Notes under the pieces: generated by a model
The model's input: the letters and a program-made list of their open reading frames with translations, nothing else
Told to the model about the DNA's origin: nothing
The model's database searches: none
Translations under genes and position numbers: made by a program
DNA from: JAJCYK01 sp965224285
GTDB lineage: Bacteria > Bacteroidota > Bacteroidia > Cytophagales > Cyclobacteriaceae
Direction: 5' to 3'
DNA: 64,000 bases
Assembly: GCA_965224285.1 (NCBI GenBank)
Contig: OZ245043.1
Location: 1,302,001-1,366,000, forward strand
Shown: in pieces, positions 27,590 through 36,679 of the stretch
Position numbering within the stretch: position 1 is the first letter of the stretch
Layout: the number at the start of each line of letters is the position of its first letter

Positions 27590-28360
27590 CTATAGAGTAG
27601 CCGTCAACCCAATGGGACAATGATCCGAGCCCAGTTTTTCAGGATGGATCTCCGCCTGTGTTATATGATCCAAAATCCGCTTACTGCAGAGGAAATAATC
27701 GATACGCCAACCCGTATTATTCTCGCGGGCATTAAACATATAACTCCAATAACTATAAGCACCGGTTTTTTCGGGATTGAAATGTCGGTAAGTGTCCACC
27801 AGGCCGGTATCTAATAACTGCTGAAAACCGTCAATTTCCACCTGAGTGTATCCGGCAGTTTTATTATAGTTGGATTTGGGATTCGCCAGATCTATACTTT
27901 GATGAGCTACGTTGAAATCTCCACCGGCAATGACCGGTTTATGCTTATCCAGATCCCGCAGATACTGTCTAAAATCCTTATCCCAGGATTGACGGTAATC
28001 CAAGCGCACCAGTCCCCTGCCACTGTTGGGAACGTAGACAGTGACCAGGTAAAACTGGGGATACTCGGCAGTGATCACCCGTCCTTCCTGATCGTGTTTT
28101 TCCCTTTGAATATCACAATTAACGGCAAGCGGTTTCACTTTGGAGAGTATGGCGGTACCGGAGTAACCCTTCCGGGATTTCGAGGCATTGATATAACACC
28201 GGTAGTCTGGCAATAGCGACAAGGCCGTTTTAGCGTCCTCACTAGAGGCCTTAGTCTCCTGCAAGCATATTATATCGGGATCCAGTGACCTGACCTGTTC
28301 TATAAAATCCTTTTTCAGTATTGCTCGAATACCGTTGACATTCCAGGAGATTAGTTTCAT
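27590..28360 (-). CDS. xth: Exodeoxyribonuclease III
   Basis: A DNA-repair AP endonuclease and 3' to 5' exonuclease of 256 residues from ATG 28360. An in-frame ATG at 28468 would add 36 residues before the invariant start MKLISWNVNGIRA and is not credible. The metal and catalytic motifs are all present: WNVNG, CLQETKA with the metal Glu, YSGTAIL, GDFNVAHQSIDLANP with Asp and Asn, and GSDHCPIGL with the catalytic Asp-His. Size and motifs match the XthA family of monofunctional enzymes. Stands alone, convergent with nothing and divergent from the SPFH gene. Confidence 0.92.
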   Translation of the reverse strand: MKLISWNVNGIRAILKKDFIEQVRSLDPDIICLQETKASSEDAKTALSLLPDYRCYINASKSRKGYSGTAILSKVKPLAVNCDIQREKHDQEGRVITAEYPQFYLVTVYVPNSGRGLVRLDYRQSWDKDFRQYLRDLDKHKPVIAGGDFNVAHQSIDLANPKSNYNKTAGYTQVEIDGFQQLLDTGLVDTYRHFNPEKTGAYSYWSYMFNARENNTGWRIDYFLCSKRILDHITQAEIHPEKLGSDHCPIGLTATL

Positions 28361-28481
28361 ATTTTTAATAAAAGTGGTAAATATAAGGAAATTACCTTGT
28401 TTTGATCCTAGTTCAATTTTATTGTGATGAAAGACAGTATCTTTAGGTAAAAATCTCAAAATCGACAAACCTTAAATTATC

Positions 28482-29300
28482 ATGGACCGACGAAAATTCC
28501 TCCCTTTCATTGCATTAGGCATCATTGGATTTATTGTAATAGTAGCGCTTTCCAACAGCATTTTTCTCACCATTGAGGCTGGGCACAAAGGAGTACTATT
28601 TAAAAGATTTGGGGGTGGGTTGGATAAAGAAACTATCTATGACCAGGGGTTTCATATCATCGCCCCCTGGAATACTATGTATGTTTATGATGTGAGAGTA
28701 CAGGAAGCTGTGGAGTCAATGGAAGTATTATCCAAAAACGGCCTAACCATCAAGTGCGACCTCTCCTTTAGATTCGAACCTATTGATCAGGAAATAGGAT
28801 ATCTTCATGACAATATTGGCACGGATTATAAAGGCCAAATAATCATTCCGGAGATTCGCTCCGCCACCAGAGAAGTAATCGGTAAATATTTGCCGGAAGA
28901 ACTCTATTCCAGTAAACGGGAAGCCATTCAGGACGAAATCGAAACCAGAACCAGGGAAGCCATAAACCAGAAGCATCTCACCATGGATGCGGTACTGATC
29001 AGGGAAGTAACCCTACCCGCTACCTTGCAAGAGGCCATTGAGAAAAAACTCAGACAGGAACAGGAGAGTCTGGAGTATGAATTCAGGATTACCAAGGCCG
29101 AACAAGAGGCGGAAAGGCAGCGAATAGAAGCTGAAGGAAAGGCCAGGGCTAATACCATTATCTCCGCCAGTCTAAATGAGAGGATCCTTCAGGAAAAAGG
29201 AATCGAAGCTACCAAGGAACTGGCCCAATCCCAGAATGCCAAAGTGGTGGTCATTGGCAGCGGCGGGGATGGACTACCCCTTATTTTGGGTAATAACTGA
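28482..29300 (+). CDS. Prohibitin-like SPFH domain protein
   Basis: A 272-residue membrane-anchored scaffold protein. An N-terminal membrane helix (residues ~8-30) is followed by the SPFH/band 7 domain (GHKGVLFKRFGGGLDKETIYDQGFHIIAPW.. through EVTLPATLQEAIEKKL) and a coiled-coil Gln/Glu-rich segment (RQEQESLEYEFRITKAEQEAERQRIEAEGKARA) typical of prohibitins. It ends in NAKVVVIGSGGDGLPLILGN, close to the usual prohibitin tail. Such proteins form ring assemblies in the inner membrane that modulate FtsH-type proteolysis. No other gene of such a complex is next to it. Confidence 0.9.
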   Translation: MDRRKFLPFIALGIIGFIVIVALSNSIFLTIEAGHKGVLFKRFGGGLDKETIYDQGFHIIAPWNTMYVYDVRVQEAVESMEVLSKNGLTIKCDLSFRFEPIDQEIGYLHDNIGTDYKGQIIIPEIRSATREVIGKYLPEELYSSKREAIQDEIETRTREAINQKHLTMDAVLIREVTLPATLQEAIEKKLRQEQESLEYEFRITKAEQEAERQRIEAEGKARANTIISASLNERILQEKGIEATKELAQSQNAKVVVIGSGGDGLPLILGNN

Positions 29301-29432
29301 TCAATTTAGGGAACTGACTTCTAATACTTTACTGGAAGCCAATTTTTGCTTAAATTCACAGCCCATTCCCGGTGATAATCCGCCTGGGGGTTTCCATTTT
29401 ACGAGTCACCAAATCGATTTAACCAAATCACA

Positions 29433-30722
29433 ATGTCCGATACTGCCCAATTAATTCTCGACGGTAACACCTACGAACTCCCAATAGTTGTGGGCACTGA
29501 AAACGAACGAGCCATTGACATTAGTAAACTTCGAAGTGCTACCGGAGGAGTAACTACTTTGGATGCGGGATATAAAAATACCGGATCCACTAAAAGCGCC
29601 ATTACTTTTCTGGATGGAGAACAGGGAATCTTACGGTACCGTGGGTATTCCATCGATGAATTGGCACAAAAGTCCACTTTCCTGGAGGTAGCCTATTTAT
29701 TGATCTATGGCGATCTTCCCAATAAGGAAGAATACGAAAACTGGACCTCCGAAATTACTATGCATACCTTGGTGCATGAAGAAATTAAAAACATTTTGGA
29801 TGGATTTCCCAGTAACGCTCATCCTATGGGAGTGCTGTCCTCACTGGTTTCGTCTCTCACAGCGTTTTATCCTAAAAGCCTGGACCCCAATCGATCGGCT
29901 AAGGAAGTCAATTTGAGCATTATCCGGATAATCGCTAAAATGCCCACTATCGCTGCCTGGGCTTTCAAGAATCAGATCGGGCATCCGGTAAATTATCCCG
30001 ATAATACCCTTAGCTATTGCGAAAACTTTATCAAAATGGTGTTCGCTACCCCTGCTGAAGCCTATGAGGTGGATCCGGTGCTGGCCGATGCCCTGGATAA
30101 ATTACTAATCCTGCACGCCGATCACGAGCAGAATTGCTCTACCTCAACAGTCCGCATTGTGGGAAGTTCACAAGCCAGTTTATACTCGTCCATTTCAGCG
30201 GGAATCAGTGCTTTGTGGGGCCCGTTGCATGGAGGGGCCAACCAGGCAGTGATCGAAATGCTGGAAGGGATCAAAGCTAGTGGTGGGGATACCAAGAAGT
30301 ATCTGGACAAGGCTAAAGACAAAGAGGATCCTTTCAGGTTGATGGGATTCGGACACCGGGTTTACAAAAATTTTGACCCTCGGGCTACTATCATAAAGAA
30401 GGCGGCAGACGATGTATTAGCAAAATTAGGAGTTGATGACCCGGTACTGGATATCGCTAAAGGTTTGGAGGAGGCTGCCCTAAACGATGAATATTTTGTT
30501 TCCCGTAAGTTATACCCTAATGTCGATTTCTATAGTGGCATCATTTACCGGGCTATGGGCATCCCCACGGAAATGTTTACGGTCATGTTCACCTTAGGCA
30601 GACTGCCCGGTTGGATCGCTCAATGGAAAGAAATGCGGGAAAATCGCGAGCCCATCGGACGCCCCCGGCAGGTGTATACCGGGGAGAACACCAGAAATTA
30701 CACGGAGATCGACCAACGTTAG
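29433..30722 (+). CDS. gltA: Citrate synthase
   Basis: Condenses oxaloacetate and acetyl-CoA to citrate at the entry of the TCA cycle. At 429 residues it is the hexameric type II enzyme. The N-terminal FLDGEQGILRYRGYSIDELA motif, substrate His in LHADHEQNCSTSTVR, GPLHGGANQAVIEML, GFGHRVYKNFDPRA with the catalytic His, and NVDFYSGIIYRAMG with the catalytic Asp are all present. The stop TAG overlaps by one base the GTG start of the next gene (TAGTG), which suggests translational coupling with rsmE. Confidence 0.96.
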   Translation: MSDTAQLILDGNTYELPIVVGTENERAIDISKLRSATGGVTTLDAGYKNTGSTKSAITFLDGEQGILRYRGYSIDELAQKSTFLEVAYLLIYGDLPNKEEYENWTSEITMHTLVHEEIKNILDGFPSNAHPMGVLSSLVSSLTAFYPKSLDPNRSAKEVNLSIIRIIAKMPTIAAWAFKNQIGHPVNYPDNTLSYCENFIKMVFATPAEAYEVDPVLADALDKLLILHADHEQNCSTSTVRIVGSSQASLYSSISAGISALWGPLHGGANQAVIEMLEGIKASGGDTKKYLDKAKDKEDPFRLMGFGHRVYKNFDPRATIIKKAADDVLAKLGVDDPVLDIAKGLEEAALNDEYFVSRKLYPNVDFYSGIIYRAMGIPTEMFTVMFTLGRLPGWIAQWKEMRENREPIGRPRQVYTGENTRNYTEIDQR

Positions 30723-31423
30723 TGCAACTCTTTTACCAGCCCCTGATTGCTGACGGGGTTTGCCATCTTACTCCGGAAGAATCCCGGCATTGTATTAAGG
30801 TAATGCGAAGGCACCTACACGATATCATCCATTTAGTGGATGGATCAGGCAATTTTTACCGAGGGCTAATTACTGAAACCAACCCACAGCGGGTGGAGTT
30901 TGAAATCTTAAAGCAATGGTCGGAGGAGGTGTCGCGGCCAGATATTCAACTGGCGGTGGCTCCCACTAAAAGAGCAGAACGCATGGAATGGCTGGTGGAA
31001 AAGGCCACGGAAATTGGAGTATCTCGTATAAGTTTTATCCACTGCGTTAATTCGGAACGGCATCGATTGAAAATGGACAGGCTGAAAAGAAAAGCTATAA
31101 GCGCCATGAAACAAAGCCTCAAAGCGTCTCTACCGCAGTTAGAAGATATGGTAGCTGTAGGCGACTTTGTAGATAGCCTTCAGCATTATACCAGCGGATA
31201 TTATGCCCATATGGACGACCCCAAGGCCACCCCTTTGTCTAATATCACTGATATGACCGGCAGTAGCTGTATCCTAATAGGACCGGAAGGTGATTTCCAT
31301 GAGATGGAGCTTCAAATGTTCAAAGAAGCCGGATTGCGCCCTGTGGGTCTGGGACCTAATAGATTGAGGACCGAAACAGCAGCCCTTACTGCGTTGATTC
31401 TAATAAATCATCAATCCAGTTAG
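30722..31423 (+). CDS. rsmE: 16S rRNA (uracil-1498-N3)-methyltransferase RsmE
   Basis: Methylates U1498 of 16S rRNA in assembled 30S subunits using SAM. The GTG at 30722 overlapping the citrate synthase stop gives 233 residues, the normal length; longer readings run into sequence encoded by citrate synthase in another frame. An N-terminal PUA-like part (H-L-T-P-E-E-S-R-H-C-I-K-V-M-R) precedes the SPOUT knot domain: VAPTKRAERMEWLVEKATEIGV, RISFIHCVNSER, KQSLKASLPQLED, CILIGPEGDFHEME and GLRPVGLGPNRLRTETAALTAL. The last two form the SAM-binding trefoil knot. Confidence 0.92.
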   Translation: MQLFYQPLIADGVCHLTPEESRHCIKVMRRHLHDIIHLVDGSGNFYRGLITETNPQRVEFEILKQWSEEVSRPDIQLAVAPTKRAERMEWLVEKATEIGVSRISFIHCVNSERHRLKMDRLKRKAISAMKQSLKASLPQLEDMVAVGDFVDSLQHYTSGYYAHMDDPKATPLSNITDMTGSSCILIGPEGDFHEMELQMFKEAGLRPVGLGPNRLRTETAALTALILINHQSS

Positions 31424-31424
31424 T

Positions 31425-31721
31425 TTAGGGGGTTCTATCAATATACATTTTGAGTACCTCCACGTAACGTTCAAAAGCCATGATCCCCTTGTGAGTGATA
31501 CTGCAGGTGGTTAATGGTTTTTTACCTCGAAATGACTTTTTTATTTTCAGATATCCCGCCTGCGAAAGTTTATCGATTTGTACGCTTAAATTTCCTGCAG
31601 TGGCGCCGGTTTTTTCTTTGATAAAAACAAACTCAGCGGACTCCAGCGGCAAAAGCAATGACATCACCGCCAAGCGTAATTGAGAGTGTAACAGGGGGTC
31701 CAGGGGTTCAAAGTCAGACAC
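31425..31721 (-). CDS. Winged-helix transcriptional regulator (MarR/ArsR-like)
   Basis: A 98-residue DNA-binding protein made almost entirely of one winged-helix domain. LRLAVMSLLLPLESAEFVFIKEKTGATAGNLSVQIDKLSQAGYLKIKK contains the helix-turn-helix, and the wing follows (KSFRGKKPLTTCSITHKGIMAFERYV). This matches the compact one-domain regulators of Bacteroidota that control a linked membrane protein. It overlaps the end of the upstream membrane protein gene by eight bases, so the two are made together. A symmetrical motif at 32322-32354 before the operon is a candidate binding site, which would make it autoregulatory. The signal is unknown. Confidence 0.8.
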   Translation of the reverse strand: MSDFEPLDPLLHSQLRLAVMSLLLPLESAEFVFIKEKTGATAGNLSVQIDKLSQAGYLKIKKSFRGKKPLTTCSITHKGIMAFERYVEVLKMYIDRTP

Positions 31722-32307
31722 GGGTCTTGTTAATCCCTCCTTCTTGACGTTTTAACAGGTATCCTGGAACCATGTAGCCGATAAAAATCGCTATAGCTCC
31801 TACCAAATACTGATCAATGATGGATACTTTAAAGGCAACTATAGCCCCTACCCATAGCGCCACCCCTCCTATTACCAGAGGTACAAACCTCAATAATCTT
31901 CCGGTAACAAAAGTGCCTAGGCCGGCCAACAATAATATAACGGCATTATGGTGATAGTTTACTTTATTCATGAATATTAGCACCGTTGCCAGGGCTACGA
32001 AGATCGCCAACCATAAATTACCATATACTCGGTCTATTTGAGTGCTGACATTAGCAGCATACCGCAATTTGGCATGGTAACGTAAGGTAAGAACGATACC
32101 TGGAATAGTGATCAGCCAGATCATATGGGGCTGGGGCCACCAATCATACCTGGCAATCAGATAATGCCCCAAGTTCCCAATAAATACGATCCATCCCCAA
32201 AGCAAAAAGTAATAGCTCCCTTTGGTGGCAACGTTTCGTTTGGCCTGCTTGATCATTTCAGTGATTACTTGCAGTACCTCGGTATTGGTCAATTCACGCT
32301 CCTTCAT
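31714..32307 (-). CDS. Integral membrane protein paired with a winged-helix regulator
   Basis: A 197-residue protein with an N-terminal cytoplasmic stretch (LTNTEVLQVITEMIKQAKRNV) and five or six hydrophobic segments: SYYFLLWGWIVFIGNLGHYLI, MIWLITIPGIVLTL, LWLAIFVALATVLIFM, AVILLLAGLGTFVTG, LVIGGVALWVGAIVAF and YLVGAIAIFIGYMVPGYLL. No transport or enzyme motif is seen. It begins the two-gene unit with the winged-helix regulator, which starts eight bases before its stop. I do not recognise the family with confidence; such pairs in Bacteroidota are usually annotated only as membrane protein plus transcriptional regulator. Confidence 0.7.
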   Translation of the reverse strand: MKERELTNTEVLQVITEMIKQAKRNVATKGSYYFLLWGWIVFIGNLGHYLIARYDWWPQPHMIWLITIPGIVLTLRYHAKLRYAANVSTQIDRVYGNLWLAIFVALATVLIFMNKVNYHHNAVILLLAGLGTFVTGRLLRFVPLVIGGVALWVGAIVAFKVSIIDQYLVGAIAIFIGYMVPGYLLKRQEGGINKTRV

Positions 32308-32321
32308 AATTTATATGATTA

Positions 32322-32354
32322 GGTTATAAATATAAACAAGTTTATGTTATAAAC
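32322..32354. promoter_or_regulatory. Palindromic operator candidate upstream of the membrane protein/regulator operon
   Basis: ATAAAC-AA-GTTTAT is a perfect inverted repeat (centre near 32338), extended outward by GGTTATAAAT on the left and GTTATAAACC on the right. It sits 15 bases before the ATG of the membrane protein gene, where repressor binding would block the promoter. Confidence 0.45.
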
Positions 32355-32392
32355 CACAAATTCGATAAAAACTGTAGATCGGAATATCGGTT

Positions 32393-34012
32393 CTAATTTA
32401 GGGATGGAGCGGTATTAGTGTCCTGCTTAACCTTTTCTTTAGAAAAAGCTCCATCTACCAACCGGTAAATACCCTGGGGATTATTGTCCTGAATTTCCTC
32501 CGGTAGCAAAAATTGAGGAAAATCCTGAAAACATACAGGTCTGACAAATCGCCTGATGGCCCTGGTACCAACCGAAGTGGTATGAGGAGCTGTAGTGGCC
32601 GGATAGGGACCACCATGCACCATGGCAGGGCAGACTTCAACTCCGGTAGGGTACCCATTGATGATCAAGCGACCAACTTTTCTTTCCAGAATATTGATCA
32701 GATCTCCAAATTCTTTCAGGTCACCGGTAGTCCCGTGTAGCGTTGCCGTAAGATGCCCATCCAACCCCCTGGCCACCTGCAATAACTGGTCCTTTTCTGT
32801 AGCTGTAACCAATATACTGGCAGGTCCGAAGATCTCGTGGGACCATTCCGGGCGCTGTAAAAAATTCCCTGCATCCACCTGAAACAGGGTGGCCGCCACT
32901 GCCAAGGCACCCTCACCTTCGGCCCCTTTACTCATTTCTGTCACAACCGGATCTTCAGCCAGCTCTGCTGTAGCAGATTTATATTGTCTCTGTATACCTT
33001 CCGTAAGCATAGTGCCTACTTGAGATGTACTTATTTGGTCAGTTAAGGCCTCTTTAAAACTGTCCAGGTGATCTGTGTGCATTGAAAACGTCAAACCAGG
33101 ATTGGTACAAAACTGGCCTACTCCCAAAGTAATGCTGGAAGCCAATCCTGCAGCGATTTTATCTGATTGTTGTTCCAGCGCTTCTGGCAGTATAAAAACA
33201 GGGTTGGTGCTACCCATCTCGGCGAAGACCGGAATGGGGATCTCACGGCGATTCGCTATATCGTAAAGTGCTTTTCCCCCTCTAAAGGAGCCCGTAAATG
33301 CCACTGCCTGGATTAGCGGATGTCTCACCAACTGAGCGCCAACTTCATGCCCTTGTCCCTGCAACATGGAAAATACTCCATTGGGCATAGCAGTACGCTC
33401 AGCAGCCTTAAGAATGGCCCTGGCCGTAAGCTCTGATGTCCCGGGGTGAGCCGGATGACCTTTTACTACCACCGGACAACCTGATGCTAAGGCGGATGCG
33501 GTATCTCCTCCCGCTACTGAAAATGCCAAGGGAAAATTACTGGCGCCAAATACCGCAACCGGTCCTAAAGGTCTTAGCATTGACCTGATATCCGGTTTTG
33601 GGATTGGTTCCCTGGCAGGTAGTGCAGTGTCTATTCTGGCATCAACCCAGCTGCCTTCACGTATCAACTCAGCGAATAATCTCAACTGATTAACCGTCCT
33701 GCCTCTTTCGCCCTGTAACCGGCCAAACGGTAAACTGGTCTCATTTTCCGCCCGCATAAGCAGCGCATGGTCCAAAGCCAAAATCTCTTCTGCTATAGCC
33801 TCCAAAAACTCAGCCCGCTGTGGAGGCTGTATATCTCGGTATATTTTGAAGGCGTCTTCTGCCAATTTAGCAACTTGATCCACCTCACTTTCCGTAGCTT
33901 CGTGAAACTCTGGATCCAGTAGAATTCCGTCCTGAGGGCTAAAAGCTTTGAATGTTGCTTCACCTTCAGCCTGATCTCGATTACCAATAAATTGTTTGCC
34001 GGTCAATTCCAT
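32393..34012 (-). CDS. Ketoglutarate-semialdehyde-type aldehyde dehydrogenase (NADP+)
   Basis: A 539-residue aldehyde dehydrogenase of the clade that oxidises 2-oxoglutarate semialdehyde (2,5-dioxopentanoate) to 2-oxoglutarate, the last step of non-phosphorylative pentose, hydroxyproline or sugar-acid breakdown. The catalytic Cys is in LGVGQFCTNPGL and the general base Glu in VFAEMGSTNPVF. FGASNFPLAFSVAGGDTASALASGCPVVVKGHPAHPGTS shows the family-specific cofactor region (a Gly-rich variant of PWN), and VCPAMVHGGPYPATT is the typical end motif of this subfamily. It lies 27 bases after the amidohydrolase gene on the same strand. Given the xylose genes ~5 kb away a pentose route is possible, but that link is inference. 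Confidence 0.85.
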   Translation of the reverse strand: MELTGKQFIGNRDQAEGEATFKAFSPQDGILLDPEFHEATESEVDQVAKLAEDAFKIYRDIQPPQRAEFLEAIAEEILALDHALLMRAENETSLPFGRLQGERGRTVNQLRLFAELIREGSWVDARIDTALPAREPIPKPDIRSMLRPLGPVAVFGASNFPLAFSVAGGDTASALASGCPVVVKGHPAHPGTSELTARAILKAAERTAMPNGVFSMLQGQGHEVGAQLVRHPLIQAVAFTGSFRGGKALYDIANRREIPIPVFAEMGSTNPVFILPEALEQQSDKIAAGLASSITLGVGQFCTNPGLTFSMHTDHLDSFKEALTDQISTSQVGTMLTEGIQRQYKSATAELAEDPVVTEMSKGAEGEGALAVAATLFQVDAGNFLQRPEWSHEIFGPASILVTATEKDQLLQVARGLDGHLTATLHGTTGDLKEFGDLINILERKVGRLIINGYPTGVEVCPAMVHGGPYPATTAPHTTSVGTRAIRRFVRPVCFQDFPQFLLPEEIQDNNPQGIYRLVDGAFSKEKVKQDTNTAPSLN

Positions 34013-34039
34013 ACCATAAATTCTTATACATATTCACCT

Positions 34040-35140
34040 CTATAGCCTCAGGATTTTGGCAGCATTTTGGTAATATACTTTGGTGAGCACACTATCCGGG
34101 AGACCCAGCCCCACCACCGTACGACCGCTGGAGCTAAAATTCGTGCGGTACTCCATCTCACCGGATTGACTCAGGTATTTGAAATGGGTATCCATCATTC
34201 TTAGAATGCCGTCTCTCTCAGATTCCAATTCTTCGGCGCTCTTTTCAGCTTGATCCCCGGATGTTCCCAAATCAGTTCCGTATAATACCCTGTCCTGATA
34301 TTTAATAAAGAAATTTCTTACCACCTCTGAATCCTGTCTGATGAAATCACCAAAACGTGCCGCTGGCTCCACATAAAAATTAGGGTAGCGCTCCAAATGC
34401 TCACCGATCAGCCCCACATCATGCGACATTGAACCGTTGTGTGCCCCCACCACAATCAGGTCCGGATTCCTTTCAAGCCAGTTGTTGCGGGCTTCCTGTA
34501 TGGTTTCCCAACTGGGTATTTCAGGATGTTGATAGGCGTGGTACTCGGGGTGATTGCGATAATAATTGGCATGGGGGTTATCATCCTCCAACGGTCTCCA
34601 GGCCTGCAGTGGTTCTCCGATATGAGCCAAAACAGGAATATCGCGTTCGATTAGAAAATCCCATATCGGTTGTAATCGTGGATCATCAATCTGCACAAAG
34701 TTACCTTGCTGGTCCCGGCTTACCATCCCAAAGTTTTTCCAAACCTTTACCATCCGGGCGCCTTCATCGATCTCCCTACCTAACCGGTCAATCACAGCCT
34801 CGGCATAACTCTCTTCATCGATCCCGTTGGCCGCAAAAGCCGCACAATAGTAGTAGCGGTCAGGATTATGCTGCCAAACCGTTTTTAATCCACGCAGATT
34901 ATTCATCCATTCCGCAGTATCCACCCGGGCAACGTCAACCAGCACCGGGGTTAGATTCAGGCTATCAAGTAAAGGGATCAAATAGTCCCTTTCTCCCCGG
35001 TAATGGGCGTGAATATCGATCTTTTCAAGCGCCCGCTTGGCAATTTCACCTACTGGTTTTTCTGCCTGGTTAGTATTTTCGGTAGCACAACTATAGCCGA
35101 GATACAGCAATAAAATTATTCCCAGGTGTCTTAATTTCAT
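34040..35140 (-). CDS. Amidohydrolase-2 family lipoprotein
   Basis: A protein of 366 residues from ATG 35140; an earlier in-frame ATG (35200) would add 20 residues before the signal peptide. The lipobox is LGYS-C, so it is exported. The body is a TIM-barrel metal-dependent hydrolase of the ACMSD/amidohydrolase-2 type: IDIHAHYRG carries the HxH metal pair, VLAHIGEP another His, VVGAHNGSM a His, and VLYGTDLG the catalytic Asp. The substrate is unknown; relatives include decarboxylases and lactone or amide hydrolases. Probably co-transcribed with the downstream aldehyde dehydrogenase. Confidence 0.8.
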   Translation of the reverse strand: MKLRHLGIILLLYLGYSCATENTNQAEKPVGEIAKRALEKIDIHAHYRGERDYLIPLLDSLNLTPVLVDVARVDTAEWMNNLRGLKTVWQHNPDRYYYCAAFAANGIDEESYAEAVIDRLGREIDEGARMVKVWKNFGMVSRDQQGNFVQIDDPRLQPIWDFLIERDIPVLAHIGEPLQAWRPLEDDNPHANYYRNHPEYHAYQHPEIPSWETIQEARNNWLERNPDLIVVGAHNGSMSHDVGLIGEHLERYPNFYVEPAARFGDFIRQDSEVVRNFFIKYQDRVLYGTDLGTSGDQAEKSAEELESERDGILRMMDTHFKYLSQSGEMEYRTNFSSSGRTVVGLGLPDSVLTKVYYQNAAKILRL

Positions 35141-35290
35141 CGGATTCCTGCTCGAATGGTTTAGTCTTTCAATATATTGATTTATGCGGTATTTGAACAA
35201 TTCTTGATAACTGAATTAATTCATCGGTTCAATTTTATCCCACTTGCAGTAAAAAATGTAGTTTAGTCCTAACACATCAGAAATCGAACT

Positions 35291-36652
35291 ATGAAAAACC
35301 GTAAAATCACACTTTCGGAAGCAGAGATACCGGATAAATGGTACAACATCGTAGCGGACATGCCTAACAAACCACTCCCCCCTTTGCATCCGGAAACTAA
35401 GCAACCCATAGGACCTGAATCCCTGCAACCATTATTTCCTATGGCCCTGATTGAACAGGAAGTTTCAGCGGAAAAGTGGATCCAAATACCCGATCAAGTC
35501 CGTGACATCTATACCATGTGGAGACCAACCCCACTATACCGAGCTTATGGGCTGGAAAAACTATTGGATACCCCAGCTAAGATATACTACAAATATGAGG
35601 GGGTCAGCCCGTCTGGCTCTCATAAACCGAATACCGCTGTGGCCCAGGTATTTTACAACCAACAGGAAGGTGTTAAGCGGATCACCACAGAAACCGGAGC
35701 AGGTCAATGGGGATCCGCTTTAAGTTTTGCCTGTCGGCATTTCGGGCTGGAATGTGAAGTTTATATGGTTCGGATATCTTATGATCAAAAACCCTATCGC
35801 AAGCTGATGATGAACACCTGGGGAGCAACGGTATATCCTTCCCCGTCCAACGAGACACAAGCCGGTCGGAGCATTTTAGATCAGAATCCTGATAGCCCCG
35901 GGAGTTTGGGGATTGCCATTTCGGAAGCCATAGAACGCGCAGCCGCAGATGAAGCCACTAAATACTCCTTGGGCAGTGTGCTTAACCATGTACTGCTTCA
36001 CCAGACTATAATCGGATTGGAAGCCCTCAAGCAAATGGAAAAGGCTGGTGAATTTCCAGACCTGGTAATAGCTCCTTTCGGAGGTGGTTCCAATTTTGCA
36101 GGCCTGGCGTTTCCCTTTTTAAGACACAAACTGGAATCTGGCCGGCAGGTTCGCTGTATTGCCAGTGAACCATCATCCTGCCCTAAATTAACCCGTGGGG
36201 TATTCCGCTATGACTTTGGTGATACGGTAGGCATGACGCCGTTACTTCCAATGTACACTTTAGGTCATAACTTTGTGCCGGCCCCCATTCATGCTGGTGG
36301 TTTGCGATATCACGGTGCAGGTATTATAGTCAGCCAATTGCTCAAAGACCAAATCATGGAAGCACGTTCTCACCACAACCTGGAAATATTCGAAGCTGGA
36401 GTAAAATTTGCCCAAGCAGAAGGTATCATCCCGGCGCCGGAAGCAGCTCACGGTGTTGCAACAGCCATTAGTGAGGCCAATCGTTGTAAAGAGGAAGGTA
36501 AAAGTAAAACCATCCTAATGAACCTTTGCGGACACGGCTATTTTGATATGAAGGCTTATCAGGATTACTTTGAGGGCAATTTGAAGGAACATGAAATTAC
36601 CGCTCAGGAAATAGCTGACAGTTTATCTGAGTTAGATACCCCTGAGATCTAA
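35291..36652 (+). CDS. TrpB2-type tryptophan synthase beta chain-like protein
   Basis: A 453-residue PLP enzyme of fold type II, in the TrpB2 class that occurs without a TrpA partner. The PLP lysine is in YEGVSPSGSHKPNTAV, followed by TETGAGQWGSALS, IAPFGGGSNFAGLAFPFL (phosphate loop) and NLCGHGYFD near the end. The N-terminal RPTPLYRA and the ~450-residue length fit TrpB2 rather than the ~400-residue TrpB1. It would condense serine and indole, or act as a serine deaminase-like enzyme. No trp gene lies near it, so it is not part of a biosynthetic operon. Followed after 27 bases by a J-domain protein. Confidence 0.9.
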   Translation: MKNRKITLSEAEIPDKWYNIVADMPNKPLPPLHPETKQPIGPESLQPLFPMALIEQEVSAEKWIQIPDQVRDIYTMWRPTPLYRAYGLEKLLDTPAKIYYKYEGVSPSGSHKPNTAVAQVFYNQQEGVKRITTETGAGQWGSALSFACRHFGLECEVYMVRISYDQKPYRKLMMNTWGATVYPSPSNETQAGRSILDQNPDSPGSLGIAISEAIERAAADEATKYSLGSVLNHVLLHQTIIGLEALKQMEKAGEFPDLVIAPFGGGSNFAGLAFPFLRHKLESGRQVRCIASEPSSCPKLTRGVFRYDFGDTVGMTPLLPMYTLGHNFVPAPIHAGGLRYHGAGIIVSQLLKDQIMEARSHHNLEIFEAGVKFAQAEGIIPAPEAAHGVATAISEANRCKEEGKSKTILMNLCGHGYFDMKAYQDYFEGNLKEHEITAQEIADSLSELDTPEI

Positions 36653-36679
36653 CAGGATAGCAAAGCGGGCCTCACTTTC

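Noticed and set aside
28358..28468. Longer N-terminus for exonuclease III
   Set aside because: The added 36 residues have no similarity to the family, which starts at MKLISWN.
30611..30721. A start for RsmE inside the citrate synthase gene (MDRSMERNAGK..)
   Set aside because: The extra residues come from the coding sequence of gltA in another frame and precede the normal RsmE start.
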